A DNA stretch of 64,000 nt. Origin: Planctomycetota bacterium. Its GTDB lineage: Bacteria; Planctomycetota; UBA1135; UBA2386. Position 1 is the first letter of the stretch; each line of letters starts with the position of its first letter. Both the position numbers and the translations under genes were made by a program. Shown one piece after another: positions 27,469-35,208 of this stretch. The DNA lies in the NCBI GenBank assembly GCA_020638735.1, contig JACKHZ010000009.1, positions 62,001-126,000 of the forward strand, written 5' to 3'. A model generated the notes under the pieces. That model made no database searches. It worked only from the letters and a program-made list of their open reading frames with translations, and had not been told where the DNA came from.

Positions 27469-28365
27469 ATGCGCTTCCTCCCGTTCGTCGCGGCCTTGTT
27501 CGCCGCGGTCTCCTGCACCGAGCTCGCGATCGCGCAACGCGGGCGCATGCGTCGCCCCGACGAGGTGATCGAGCGCGTCGCGGTCTACTTCGCCGACACC
27601 GCCGCGCCGGCGACCGACGGCGACAAGGTCGCCGACCTCGCCACCTGCGAGCTGGTCCGCACCGCCGCCGCGGCCAACCAGCTGACCGTGCTCTATCTCC
27701 ACGACGGCACGGCGCCGGAGCAGGTCGTGCAGGACTTCGAGCGCGCGCTGTTCCGCGACGACTCGCTCGGCATCAAGCTGCGCTGCTTCCACTGCGGCAG
27801 CATCGACCTCGGCAAGAACGCGGCGTTGAAGGCGCGCTACGAGAAGGAGGCACCGCTGTTCGTCGTCTTCGCCGCCGACGGCAAGCCGGAGAAGGACGTC
27901 GCGATGAGCGGCTACAAGGCCGACCCGAAGGCGCTGGAGGCACAGCTCGACAAGGCCGCCAAGGGCGCCGTCAAGCCGTCGCTCGAGACCTTCGCCAAGA
28001 AGTACGGCGACGTGGTGCGGGACCTCGAGGCCCTGCTGCGCAAGAAGCAGCAGGCCGAGGCCAACCAGGCGCGCGCCGGCGGTGACGAGGCGAAGAAGAA
28101 GAAGGCCGACAAGGAGCTCGAGGAGCTGCAGAAGGAGCAGGACAAGCTCGTCGAACAGGAGAACAAGCTGGTGCAGCCGTTGCGCCTGCCGGCGCGCGGC
28201 GCCGGGGCGCGGCGCCTCGGCGGCTTCGGCGGTCCGGGCGGACCTGGCGGCGGCAACGGTCGAGGCAATGGCGGCGGCAATGCAGGCGGCGGCGGCGGTG
28301 GCGGTGGCGGTGGCGGTGGCGGCGGCGGTGGCGGTGGCGGCCGGGGCAGCGGCGGCGGTCGCTGA
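27469..28365 (+). CDS. exported thioredoxin-like protein with coiled coil and polyglycine tail
   Basis: 298 residues. A signal peptide (FLPFVAALFAAVSCTELAIAQ) is followed by a thioredoxin-like domain (about 35-165) with LTVLYLHDG in the position of strand beta-3 and APLFVVFAADGK before the cis-Pro-like turn. CFHC appears later in the domain and not at the usual active-site place. A charged coiled coil (about 185-245, Lys/Glu-rich) and a Gly/Arg/Asn tail follow, with 19 uninterrupted glycines (273-291). I chose ATG 27469 for its signal peptide although the frame is open from 27229. It diverges from the NHL gene across 248 bp in which I see no certain element. Confidence 0.65.
   Translation: MRFLPFVAALFAAVSCTELAIAQRGRMRRPDEVIERVAVYFADTAAPATDGDKVADLATCELVRTAAAANQLTVLYLHDGTAPEQVVQDFERALFRDDSLGIKLRCFHCGSIDLGKNAALKARYEKEAPLFVVFAADGKPEKDVAMSGYKADPKALEAQLDKAAKGAVKPSLETFAKKYGDVVRDLEALLRKKQQAEANQARAGGDEAKKKKADKELEELQKEQDKLVEQENKLVQPLRLPARGAGARRLGGFGGPGGPGGGNGRGNGGGNAGGGGGGGGGGGGGGGGGGGRGSGGGR
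28285..28341 (+). repeat. GGC/GGT microsatellite encoding polyglycine
   Basis: 57 bp of nothing but GGC and GGT codons, largely alternating, encoding 19 glycines in the C-terminal tail of the 27469-28365 protein. The low complexity makes length change by slippage plausible. Confidence 0.9.
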
Positions 28366-28449
28366 GCCCGGCACGACGGATCATCCTCCTGCCCACCGTG
28401 TTGAGCGCGGCGGTAGGGCTCGAACCCGCCCGCGGATCGGCACGCCCCG

Positions 28450-29382
28450 TCAGTGCGTGTGGTCTTCCTGCGACGGGTCCAGCATGTGGCCGAGCGTGTG
28501 GCGTGCCGCCGCCTCGAACGTCGAGTCCGTGCCCTCGGCGATCAGGCCCTCCAGCACGCGCCGCGCCTCGTCGTCGCGGCGCTCCTCGTGCAGCGCCTTG
28601 CCGAGGAACAGCAGCGCGCGCTGCCGGTCGGCGCCGAGCTGGGCCGGCTGCTGCAGCGCGCGTTCGAGCACCTTCACGGCGTCGCCGTGGCGACGCTCCT
28701 TGAACAGCACGTAGCCCTCGGTGACGAGCTTGCGCGGCGTGTCGGGCGCCGGCTTCAGCCACCGCCGCGCCTGGGTGACGTTGCCGCCGAGCGCGAACGA
28801 CCGCGCCAGCTCGTGACAGGCCTCGACGGCCCCGCCGAGCGCCGCCTCGGTGAGCAGCGGCTCGGCGACGTTGCGGCAGCCGAGCTCGAGCAGCAGCGCG
28901 CCGAAGGCGTGCAGGTCGCGCGGCCGCGCCTCCGCGTCGCCCGCCTTCGCCCGCAGCGCGGCGAGCGCCGCGCGGCTGGCGGCGCACTTGCGCAGCCAGG
29001 CTGCGAGTTCGGGTGGGTCCTGCGGCCCCGGCCGCGTCGCGTAGCAGCGGCCGGCCGCGTCCACCACCGCCACGCCCATGCCCTCGCCGAACCCGACCCA
29101 CTCCCCGTAGAGCCGCCGCACGTTCTCCGCCGTGGCATCGGCGATCACCGCGTCGAACCCGCCGTCACCGAGCGCGTCGAGCACGCGCGGGTCCGTGAGC
29201 GACGCCTGCATGCGATCGGAAGCGTCGCGGCCGGGCAGCGCGAAGTAGACGACCAGCTCGCGTCCGTCGTCGCGTGCCGCGCTCAGCGCCGGCAGCAGCT
29301 GCCGCTGCCACTCGGGCGCTGCGGCGCAGGCGCCGAGCGTCGACACCGCGCCGAGCAGCAGCGCTGCGGTGCGCGGCGTCAC
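28450..29382 (-). CDS. TPR lipoprotein with thioredoxin-like N-terminal part
   Basis: 310 residues. A lipoprotein signal peptide ends at LGAC (Cys19). Residues about 20-125 have the layout of a thioredoxin-like fold without CxxC (GRELVVYFALPGRDASDRMQ, later GMGVAVVDAAGRCYATRPG). From about 140, TPR/Sel1-like helical repeats follow (DLHAFGALLLELGCRNVAEPLL, AVKVLERALQQPAQLGADRQRALLFLGKAL). The GTG start overlaps the S9 peptidase stop as GTGA. The protein is probably periplasmic, co-translated with the peptidase, and may be an accessory or quality-control partner; this is inference. Confidence 0.65.
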   Translation of the reverse strand: MTPRTAALLLGAVSTLGACAAAPEWQRQLLPALSAARDDGRELVVYFALPGRDASDRMQASLTDPRVLDALGDGGFDAVIADATAENVRRLYGEWVGFGEGMGVAVVDAAGRCYATRPGPQDPPELAAWLRKCAASRAALAALRAKAGDAEARPRDLHAFGALLLELGCRNVAEPLLTEAALGGAVEACHELARSFALGGNVTQARRWLKPAPDTPRKLVTEGYVLFKERRHGDAVKVLERALQQPAQLGADRQRALLFLGKALHEERRDDEARRVLEGLIAEGTDSTFEAAARHTLGHMLDPSQEDHTH

Positions 29383-31433
29383 TTGCCGCCGCCGGTGCTC
29401 GTCGCGCCCGGCTTGCAGAAGCGGTCCAGCCAGCCGAAGAACTCGCGCTGCCACAGCACGCCGTTCTGCGGCTTCAACACCCAGTGGCACTCGTCGGGGA
29501 ACTCGAGCAGCCGGCTCTCGACGCCCATCACCTGCGCCGCAGTGAACGCCTGCAGGCCCTGGTCGTAGGGCACGCGAAAGTCCCGCTCGCCGTGGATCAC
29601 CAGCAGCGGCGTCTTCCAGTTCTTGACGTAGCGGTGCGGCGAGAAGCGGCGGTAGAGCTCCTGCACGTCGGCCGACGCCCAGTACGGACCGCCGAGGTCC
29701 CAGTTGACGAACCACAGCTCCTCGGTCGCGCCGTACATCGACTCGAGGTTGAACACGCCGCAGTGCGAGATCATGCAGGCGAAGCGGTCGCCGCCGTTGC
29801 CCATCAGCCAGTAGACCGTGTAGCCGCCGAACGACGCGCCGACCGCGGCGGTGCGCTCCTCGTCGACGTAGTCGCGGGCCTGCATCGCGTCGCAGACGCT
29901 GAGCAGGTCGCGCATCGCCTGGCCGCCCCAGTCCTTCGAGATCTCGTCGTTCCACGCCTGGCCGAAGCCCGGCAGGCCGCGCCGGTTGACCGCCGCGACG
30001 ACGTAGCCCTGCGCCGCCATCAGGTGGAAGTTCCAGCGGTAGCTGAACCACTGGCCGACCATCGATTGCGGGCCGCCCTGGCAGTAGAGCAGCATCGGGT
30101 AGCGCTTCGTCGGGTCGAAGCCGGGCGGCTTGACGATCCACGCGTGCACCTTCTTGCCGTCGGTGGTGTCGAACCACTCGGCGTCGACCTGCGGCAGCGC
30201 CAGGCCCTCGTAGAGCGGCCCGTTGACGTCGGTCAGCGGGGTGATCGCACCGCTCTCGACGTCGATGCGCACCGCCTCGAACGGGCGTTCGGTCGACGCG
30301 CACAGCGCGTAGAGCGTCCTGCCGTCGGGTGACACCGACAGGTCCGACAGCTGGTGGCGACCCTTCGTCACCGCGACCGCCTTCGGCGCCGCGAGCGCGG
30401 TCGTGTAGACCTGCGTCGTGCCCTGGGTCTCGACGGTGAAGAACAGGCGCTTGCTGTCCGCGGTCCAGACCACGCCGTGCGGCGAGGCGTCGAAGTCGGG
30501 CAGCAGTTCGGCGTTCTCGCCGCTCTTGCGATCGTGCAGCACGAGCCGCAGGCGATCGGCCTCGAAGCCGGCCCGCGGCATGCTCGAGAACGCGATCCAG
30601 CGTCCGTCCGGCGAGTAGACCGGGTCCTGGTCGTAGCCGGGCATGCCGTCGGTCAGGTTGCGCGCTTCGCCGCCCGCAACCGGCACGGCCCACAGGCTCG
30701 AGTCGGTGCTCGCCTCCGGGTCGGCGACCTTCTTGGCGGTGTAGCACAGCTCCTTGCCGTCAGGCGACCAGGCGATCTGCTCGGCGCCGCCGAACGGCGG
30801 CATCGGCGTGTGCGCGCGTTCGCCGGCCATCAGGTCGCGCGCCGCGCCGCCCATCACCAGGGGCCGCACGAACAGATGGCTGAAGGTGCCGTCGGTCCAG
30901 TGGTCCCAGTGCCGCACCATCAGGTCGTCGTAGGCGCGCGCGTTGGCCAGCGGCAGGTCCGGGTGCAGTTCGGTGACCATCTTGTCGAGCTTGACCGACT
31001 GCGTGTAGGCGAAGTGCTCGCCGTTCGGCGACCAGCGCAGGTTGTCGACGCCGCCCTCCACCGGGATCACGGAGTCCGGACCGCCCTTGCCGAGGTGCCG
31101 GGTGGTCACGCCGTCGCCGGCGACGAACGCGAATTCGGCGCCGCCGGGCAGCCAGCACGGCGCGCCGCCGTCGGCGACCTCGACCGGCTGGGCGCCCGGG
31201 CTCGTGGCCAGCAAGAACACCTTGCTGCGGCTGCGGTTGGCGGCGACGTCGGGGGTGCTGACGGCGAACAACAGGTGCTTGCCGTCGGGCGACAGCGTCA
31301 AGCCGTTCACCCGGTGCAGGCGGTTGAGGATCTCGGGGGTGAGGACGTGCTGCGCGGGCAGCGAGGCGGTGCCGATGCAGGCCGCGGCGGCGAACACGGC
31401 GAGGCGGAGGTGCGAACGCATGGGCCGGATCAT
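29379..31433 (-). CDS. S9 family peptidase (prolyl oligopeptidase/acylaminoacyl-peptidase type)
   Basis: 684 residues with a signal peptide (LRLAVFAAAACIGTASLPAQ). The N-terminal beta-propeller uses repeats like LSPDGKHLLFAV, WSPDGKELCYTA and YSPDGRWIAFSS. The alpha/beta-hydrolase domain carries the serine-protease triad: Ser534 in GASFGGY, Asp618 in GERDFR and His650 in DECHW. It cleaves short peptides, probably in the periplasm. ATG 31433 and 31421 are both possible; neither has a good ribosome site. It diverges from gspG and is coupled to the TPR lipoprotein downstream. Confidence 0.92.
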   Translation of the reverse strand: MIRPMRSHLRLAVFAAAACIGTASLPAQHVLTPEILNRLHRVNGLTLSPDGKHLLFAVSTPDVAANRSRSKVFLLATSPGAQPVEVADGGAPCWLPGGAEFAFVAGDGVTTRHLGKGGPDSVIPVEGGVDNLRWSPNGEHFAYTQSVKLDKMVTELHPDLPLANARAYDDLMVRHWDHWTDGTFSHLFVRPLVMGGAARDLMAGERAHTPMPPFGGAEQIAWSPDGKELCYTAKKVADPEASTDSSLWAVPVAGGEARNLTDGMPGYDQDPVYSPDGRWIAFSSMPRAGFEADRLRLVLHDRKSGENAELLPDFDASPHGVVWTADSKRLFFTVETQGTTQVYTTALAAPKAVAVTKGRHQLSDLSVSPDGRTLYALCASTERPFEAVRIDVESGAITPLTDVNGPLYEGLALPQVDAEWFDTTDGKKVHAWIVKPPGFDPTKRYPMLLYCQGGPQSMVGQWFSYRWNFHLMAAQGYVVAAVNRRGLPGFGQAWNDEISKDWGGQAMRDLLSVCDAMQARDYVDEERTAAVGASFGGYTVYWLMGNGGDRFACMISHCGVFNLESMYGATEELWFVNWDLGGPYWASADVQELYRRFSPHRYVKNWKTPLLVIHGERDFRVPYDQGLQAFTAAQVMGVESRLLEFPDECHWVLKPQNGVLWQREFFGWLDRFCKPGATSTGGGK

Positions 31434-31552
31434 CGCGACCGGCTGGCAGCGATGCCACCGGGGTCACGGCGACGCCACGGGTTCGGGAAGGAAGCGCGGG
31501 CCGCGCCGTCTCACCGAGCAGCTTTCCCGAAGTCGCCGCCAGACCGAGCGGT

Positions 31553-31558
31553 TAGACT
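31553..31558 (+). promoter_or_regulatory. -10 element TAGACT for leaderless gspG
   Basis: TAGACT ends 6 nt before the gspG GTG, the leaderless geometry also seen at 19761. No -35 or ribosome site is apparent between the divergent genes. Confidence 0.3.
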
Positions 31559-31564
31559 CGCCCC

Positions 31565-32008
31565 GTGACGAACATGAACGCCGATACCCACCCGCTCCAC
31601 CGCGCCCCCGCCGCCCGCAGCGCCGCCGAAGGCGGCTTCACCCTCGTCGAGATCATGGTCGTGATCGTGATCCTCGGCCTGCTGGCCACGCTGGTCACCC
31701 AGAACATCATGGGCGCCAGCGACGAGTCCCGCGTCACCAAGGCGCAGACCGACATCAAGACGATCGCCGATTCGGTGCGGCTCTACTACACCCAGCGCGG
31801 CCGCCTGCCGGAGTCGCTGGAGGCCCTGGCCGAGCCGGACGAGAACAACAAGACCTGGATCACCGAGCTGACCGAGGACCCGTGGGGCAACGCCTACCAG
31901 CTGCGCGAGGGCAACACGCCGCGCGAGTTCGAGGTCATCAGCTACGGCCCGGACGGCTCCGAAGGCACCGACGACGACCTGTCGAGCCGCGCCAAGAAGG
32001 ACAACTGA
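31565..32008 (+). CDS. gspG: major pseudopilin GspG
   Basis: 147 residues. Type IV prepilin leader ending at Gly24, then FTLVEIMVVIVILGLLATLV with Glu at +5, the hydrophobic core of the pilin helix. The C-terminus (DDDLSSRAKKDN after YGPDGSEGTDDD) is the conserved calcium-binding end of GspG. It builds the pseudopilus of type II secretion at the inner membrane. The GTG at 31565 is used; ATG 31574 is an alternative. It is first in an operon with gspH, gspI, gspJ and a BamE-like gene; no gspC-F, K-M or prepilin peptidase lies beside it. The -10 geometry suggests a leaderless mRNA. Confidence 0.93.
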   Translation: MTNMNADTHPLHRAPAARSAAEGGFTLVEIMVVIVILGLLATLVTQNIMGASDESRVTKAQTDIKTIADSVRLYYTQRGRLPESLEALAEPDENNKTWITELTEDPWGNAYQLREGNTPREFEVISYGPDGSEGTDDDLSSRAKKDN

Positions 32009-32016
32009 ACGACGTG

Positions 32017-32622
32017 ATGGACCGTCCGACGACCCGATCCACCGAGTCCCGCGGAGCCGACGCCAGCGCCGGCTTCACGCTGGTCGAGATCATGGTCGTC
32101 ATCGCGCTGATCGGCGTCGCGATCGGCATCATCGTGCCCAACCTCGGCATGCTGGTGCCGTCGGCGCGCCTCGACGGCAGCTCGAGCCAGCTGCGCCGCA
32201 CCATCGACTGGGTGCGCAGCGAAGCGCGCATCCAGGCCAAGCGCATGGTGCTCGAGCTCGACCTCGACGATTCGCGCTGGCGCTGGCTGGAGCCCCCCGA
32301 GGAGCGCCTGACCAGCGAGCAGGAGCTGCAGTCCGACGAGGAGATCGCCGAGAGCGACTTCGGCTGGCAGGAGATGGAGACCGGCGTGCGGTTCGCCGGG
32401 GTCGGCGACGCGCGCCGCGGCATGACCGAGAAGGGCGTCTACCGCATGGTCTTCGACGAGTACGGCGCGACCGCCGACCAGCTGATCCTGCTGACGCTCG
32501 AGGGCGACGACAAGATGATCTGGTCGCTGTACCTGACCGGCCTCACCGGCCAGGTGCAAATCGACAAGTCCGAGAACGGCGACAAGCCGCACCCGGCACT
32601 GGTCGAGGAGGGTGCGTTCTGA
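32017..32622 (+). CDS. gspH: minor pseudopilin GspH
   Basis: 201 residues. Prepilin leader to Gly19, then FTLVEIMVVIALIGVAIGII with Glu at +5, as in the minor pseudopilins of type II secretion. The mature domain is acidic and Trp/Glu-rich, with WRWLEPPEERLT and DFGWQEME, and ends in a beta-rich region. The start is ATG at 32017, 8 nt after gspG; a GTG three bases earlier is possible. GspH caps or primes the pseudopilus with GspI, J and K. It overlaps gspI by one base (TGATG). Assignment to H rather than FimT-like pilins comes from order and operon. Confidence 0.8.
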   Translation: MDRPTTRSTESRGADASAGFTLVEIMVVIALIGVAIGIIVPNLGMLVPSARLDGSSSQLRRTIDWVRSEARIQAKRMVLELDLDDSRWRWLEPPEERLTSEQELQSDEEIAESDFGWQEMETGVRFAGVGDARRGMTEKGVYRMVFDEYGATADQLILLTLEGDDKMIWSLYLTGLTGQVQIDKSENGDKPHPALVEEGAF

Positions 32623-33362
32623 TGCACTCCGCCCCCCTGCTGCACGCGTCGCCCGACGCCCGCGCCGGCGAGCGCGGCATGATGCTGCTCGAGGCGCTGG
32701 TCGCGTTGGCGATCGTCGCGCTGGTGACGATCAGCTACCTCGGCATCCGCACCACCGCGCTGGTCGATGCGACGCACGCGCGCAACTGGCGGCTCGCCCG
32801 CGAGATCGCCGAGGAGCGGCTGACCGAGCTGCAGGCCGGCGCGCGCGAGGTGCCGCCGGAGAGCGGCATCCTGGTGCCGATCGACAAGTACGAAGGGTTC
32901 TCCTACAAGATCGTGCTCGGCGAGAGCGCCGTGGCCGAGCTGGAGAGCGAGGTCGCGCAGGCCGCCGCCGGCGACGACGAGGTCAAGAACGGCCGCGTCG
33001 AGTGGCAGCGCGACCGCGAGAACTACCGGCGCGCGAGCGAGCGCGGCCTGACGGCGATGGAGTTCGACGACCAGCAGCACGACGACATCAACCAGCGGCT
33101 GGCAGAGAAGGCGCCGAGCGCGGACGACATCGAAGAGGTCGCCGTGGTCGTCTACTTCCCCAAGTTGGACCCCGACTTCGAGGGCCAGCAGGAGGCGCTG
33201 TTGATCAAATCGCGCGTCTCGACGCTGGCGATCTCTGGCCTGACCCCGGACCGGGCGGACGCGATCGCCCAGGCCAAGGGCGAGACCGGCGACTCCAACA
33301 GCGGCGCGGCAGGCGCCGGCGGCAGCGGCGGCGGGATTCCCGCGGGCAACGGTGGCCGATGA
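32622..33362 (+). CDS. gspI: minor pseudopilin GspI-like
   Basis: 246 residues. Prepilin leader ending at Gly19, then MMLLEALVALAIVALVTISY with Glu at +5; Met at +1 is typical of GspI-type pilins. The mature part continues with WRLAREIAEERLTELQ, typical of GspI. It is much longer than classical GspI (about 120-130 residues) because of an acidic insertion (about 100-165) and a Gly/Ala/Ser tail (from about 225). ATGA overlap with gspJ and TGATG with gspH show translational coupling. It is expected to tip the pseudopilus with GspJ and GspK. Confidence 0.78.
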   Translation: MHSAPLLHASPDARAGERGMMLLEALVALAIVALVTISYLGIRTTALVDATHARNWRLAREIAEERLTELQAGAREVPPESGILVPIDKYEGFSYKIVLGESAVAELESEVAQAAAGDDEVKNGRVEWQRDRENYRRASERGLTAMEFDDQQHDDINQRLAEKAPSADDIEEVAVVVYFPKLDPDFEGQQEALLIKSRVSTLAISGLTPDRADAIAQAKGETGDSNSGAAGAGGSGGGIPAGNGGR

Positions 33363-34513
33363 CCGATGATCCGGTGAGCAACGAGGTGACGATGACGAAC
33401 GACCCGAGACCGGCCCGCGAAGGCGGCTTCACCCTTGTCGAGGTGCTGCTGGCGATCGGCATCACCGCGTTCGTCATGGTGACGGTCGGCAGCACGTTCA
33501 GCATCATGCTCAACGCGCGCGACGTCGTCGACGACCTCGCCGAGTCGAGCGAGGCGGGACCGCGCATCCTCAACCTGATCGAACGCGACCTGCGCGGCCT
33601 CTGGACGTTCAACGTGCAGGGCAACAAGGTCTTCCGCGGCCGGGTCGCCGACGTCAACGGCCGCGACGCGGACCGCATGGACTTCCTGACCACCACCGAC
33701 GCGGTCGGCTACGTGCTCGACCTCGACGAGCGGCCGCTGAAGCCGTCGATCTGCGAGGTCGGCTACTGGTTCAAGCCCAACCCGCGCTACCGCGACGTGT
33801 TCGAGATGTGGCGCCGCGAGGACCCGATGGTCGACGACGACCTGCTGACGCAGGGCTCGTTCCAGCTGGTGCACGACCGCATCAAGAGCTTCAAGGTGCG
33901 CTACTTCGACACGCTCGGCTACGAGGCCGAGGAGCGCCTCGAGTGGGACAGCTCGATCGACGACAAGCTGCCGAAGCGCATCCGCATCGAGTTCACGATC
34001 GAGCGCCGCCGCGCGAGCCGCAACGTCGTCAGCGACGTCGAGGTCGAGGACTTCGAGGGCGCCGAGAAGACCTACGTGCGCCACTTCGTGTTCGATCCGC
34101 GGCTCGAGACGATCCTGCAGGCCAACAACGCGCGCGTGCCGGTGATCCCGCCGGGCGAACCCGAGGCGGGTGATGCCGGCGCGCAGAACCAGGCCAACGG
34201 CCCGGCAGGCCCCGGCGGGCCGGCAGGGCCGGCGGGTCCCGGCGGACAGAACGCGGGCAGGGGCAACCAGGTGACGACGATCACCGGCCGCGACGGCAGC
34301 ACCATCAGCAAGGGCTCGGCGACGACTTCGACCGGGGGCCCCGGCGCCATCAACCCGGGCGGGCCCGGCCGCGGCGGCGCTGGACCGGGGGCAAGCGGGC
34401 CGGGCAGCGCGCAGAACCCGATCCAGTTGCCGCCGGGCTTCGACCTTCGCAACTTCTTCGGCAACGGCGGCGGTAGCGGCGGACTCGGCGGGCTGTTCCC
34501 CGGCGGTGGCTGA
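33359..34513 (+). CDS. gspJ: minor pseudopilin GspJ with collagen-like tail
   Basis: 384 residues. Prepilin leader ending at Gly23, then FTLVEVLLAIGITAFVMVTV with Glu at +5. The mature globular part (about 55-260) has the LIERDLRGLW and ICEVGYWF segments expected of GspJ. From about 272 to the end the sequence is Gly/Pro/Ala-rich, with collagen-like Gly-Pro-Gly-Gly-Pro-Ala units, which is unusual for pseudopilins. The start is ATG at 33359, overlapping gspI by ATGA. A polar, flexible tail on a tip pilin could reach the secretin or substrates; this is inference. Confidence 0.8.
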   Translation: MTDDPVSNEVTMTNDPRPAREGGFTLVEVLLAIGITAFVMVTVGSTFSIMLNARDVVDDLAESSEAGPRILNLIERDLRGLWTFNVQGNKVFRGRVADVNGRDADRMDFLTTTDAVGYVLDLDERPLKPSICEVGYWFKPNPRYRDVFEMWRREDPMVDDDLLTQGSFQLVHDRIKSFKVRYFDTLGYEAEERLEWDSSIDDKLPKRIRIEFTIERRRASRNVVSDVEVEDFEGAEKTYVRHFVFDPRLETILQANNARVPVIPPGEPEAGDAGAQNQANGPAGPGGPAGPAGPGGQNAGRGNQVTTITGRDGSTISKGSATTSTGGPGAINPGGPGRGGAGPGASGPGSAQNPIQLPPGFDLRNFFGNGGGSGGLGGLFPGGG

Positions 34514-34517
34514 CCCG

Positions 34518-35126
34518 ATGAGCGCGCGGGGCGCGGCGCCGATCGTGCTGCTCGCGGCCGTCACGGGCGCCGCAGCGGGCTGGCTCGCCGGCGCGACCTC
34601 CGGCCGCGGCGAGCTCCTGACGCCGAACGCGGACTCGCAGGTGATCGTCGACGAACTGCGACGCCTCGGCGCCGAGCTGCGCGCGCTGGCCGCGCGCCCG
34701 GCAGCGCCGCCACCGAGCGCGCTGTCACAGACGAGCGAACGCACCGATGCGGCGCCGTCGCCGACCACCACCGCCAGCACCGACGAGCGGCTGCTGACCG
34801 CGATCGAACAGCTGGTCGTGCGCGTCGAGCAGATCGCCACCCGGCAGATCGCCGACAATGGCACGCTGCAACGCCTCGCGGCCGAGCGCGCCCCCGACAC
34901 ACAAGCGCTCGGAGAGCTGCTAAGGCACATCGACGACGACTGGAACGGCGCGCAGCACGAACTGTTCCTGATGCCGATGGCGGCCGTGCTGCAGCGCTTC
35001 GGCGCGCCGACCTACGTCAACGCAAGTGGCGCGAGCCCAGTCTGGGTCTACGAGTTCCACGTCGACGACGACCGGCGGACCGTCACCATCACCTTCCACG
35101 ACGGCGTCGTCATCCAGGTCGGCTGA
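34518..35126 (+). CDS. membrane-anchored BamE/SmpA-like protein
   Basis: 202 residues. The N-terminal anchor (about 6-26, Ala/Gly-rich) is followed by a Pro/Thr linker with helical heptads. The last 70 residues have the BamE/SmpA look: MAAVLQRFGAPTYVN, then SPVWVYEFHVDDDRRTVTITF and DGVVIQVG. BamE-like domains assemble on outer-membrane complexes. It lies 4 bp after gspJ, so it probably belongs to the pseudopilin operon. ATG 34518 was chosen; a GTG at 34506 would overlap gspJ. Its role in secretion is inferred from context. Confidence 0.6.
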   Translation: MSARGAAPIVLLAAVTGAAAGWLAGATSGRGELLTPNADSQVIVDELRRLGAELRALAARPAAPPPSALSQTSERTDAAPSPTTTASTDERLLTAIEQLVVRVEQIATRQIADNGTLQRLAAERAPDTQALGELLRHIDDDWNGAQHELFLMPMAAVLQRFGAPTYVNASGASPVWVYEFHVDDDRRTVTITFHDGVVIQVG

Positions 35127-35208
35127 GGCAGACGCCGGGTCGATCGGGCAGCGGCGGACCGGGACATCTGCGGACGGCGACGTCGGGCGAGCGCCGCACT
35201 GGCCGGGA

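Noticed and set aside
28285..28341. Repeat considered as a CRISPR-like array
   Set aside because: It is a triplet microsatellite inside a coding frame with no spacers.
28405..28432. tRNA-like T-arm (GGGTTCGAGCCC on the minus strand) between convergent genes
   Set aside because: Only the T-loop is convincing; the stem mismatches at one pair and no cloverleaf, anticodon arm or acceptor can be drawn. Treated as chance.
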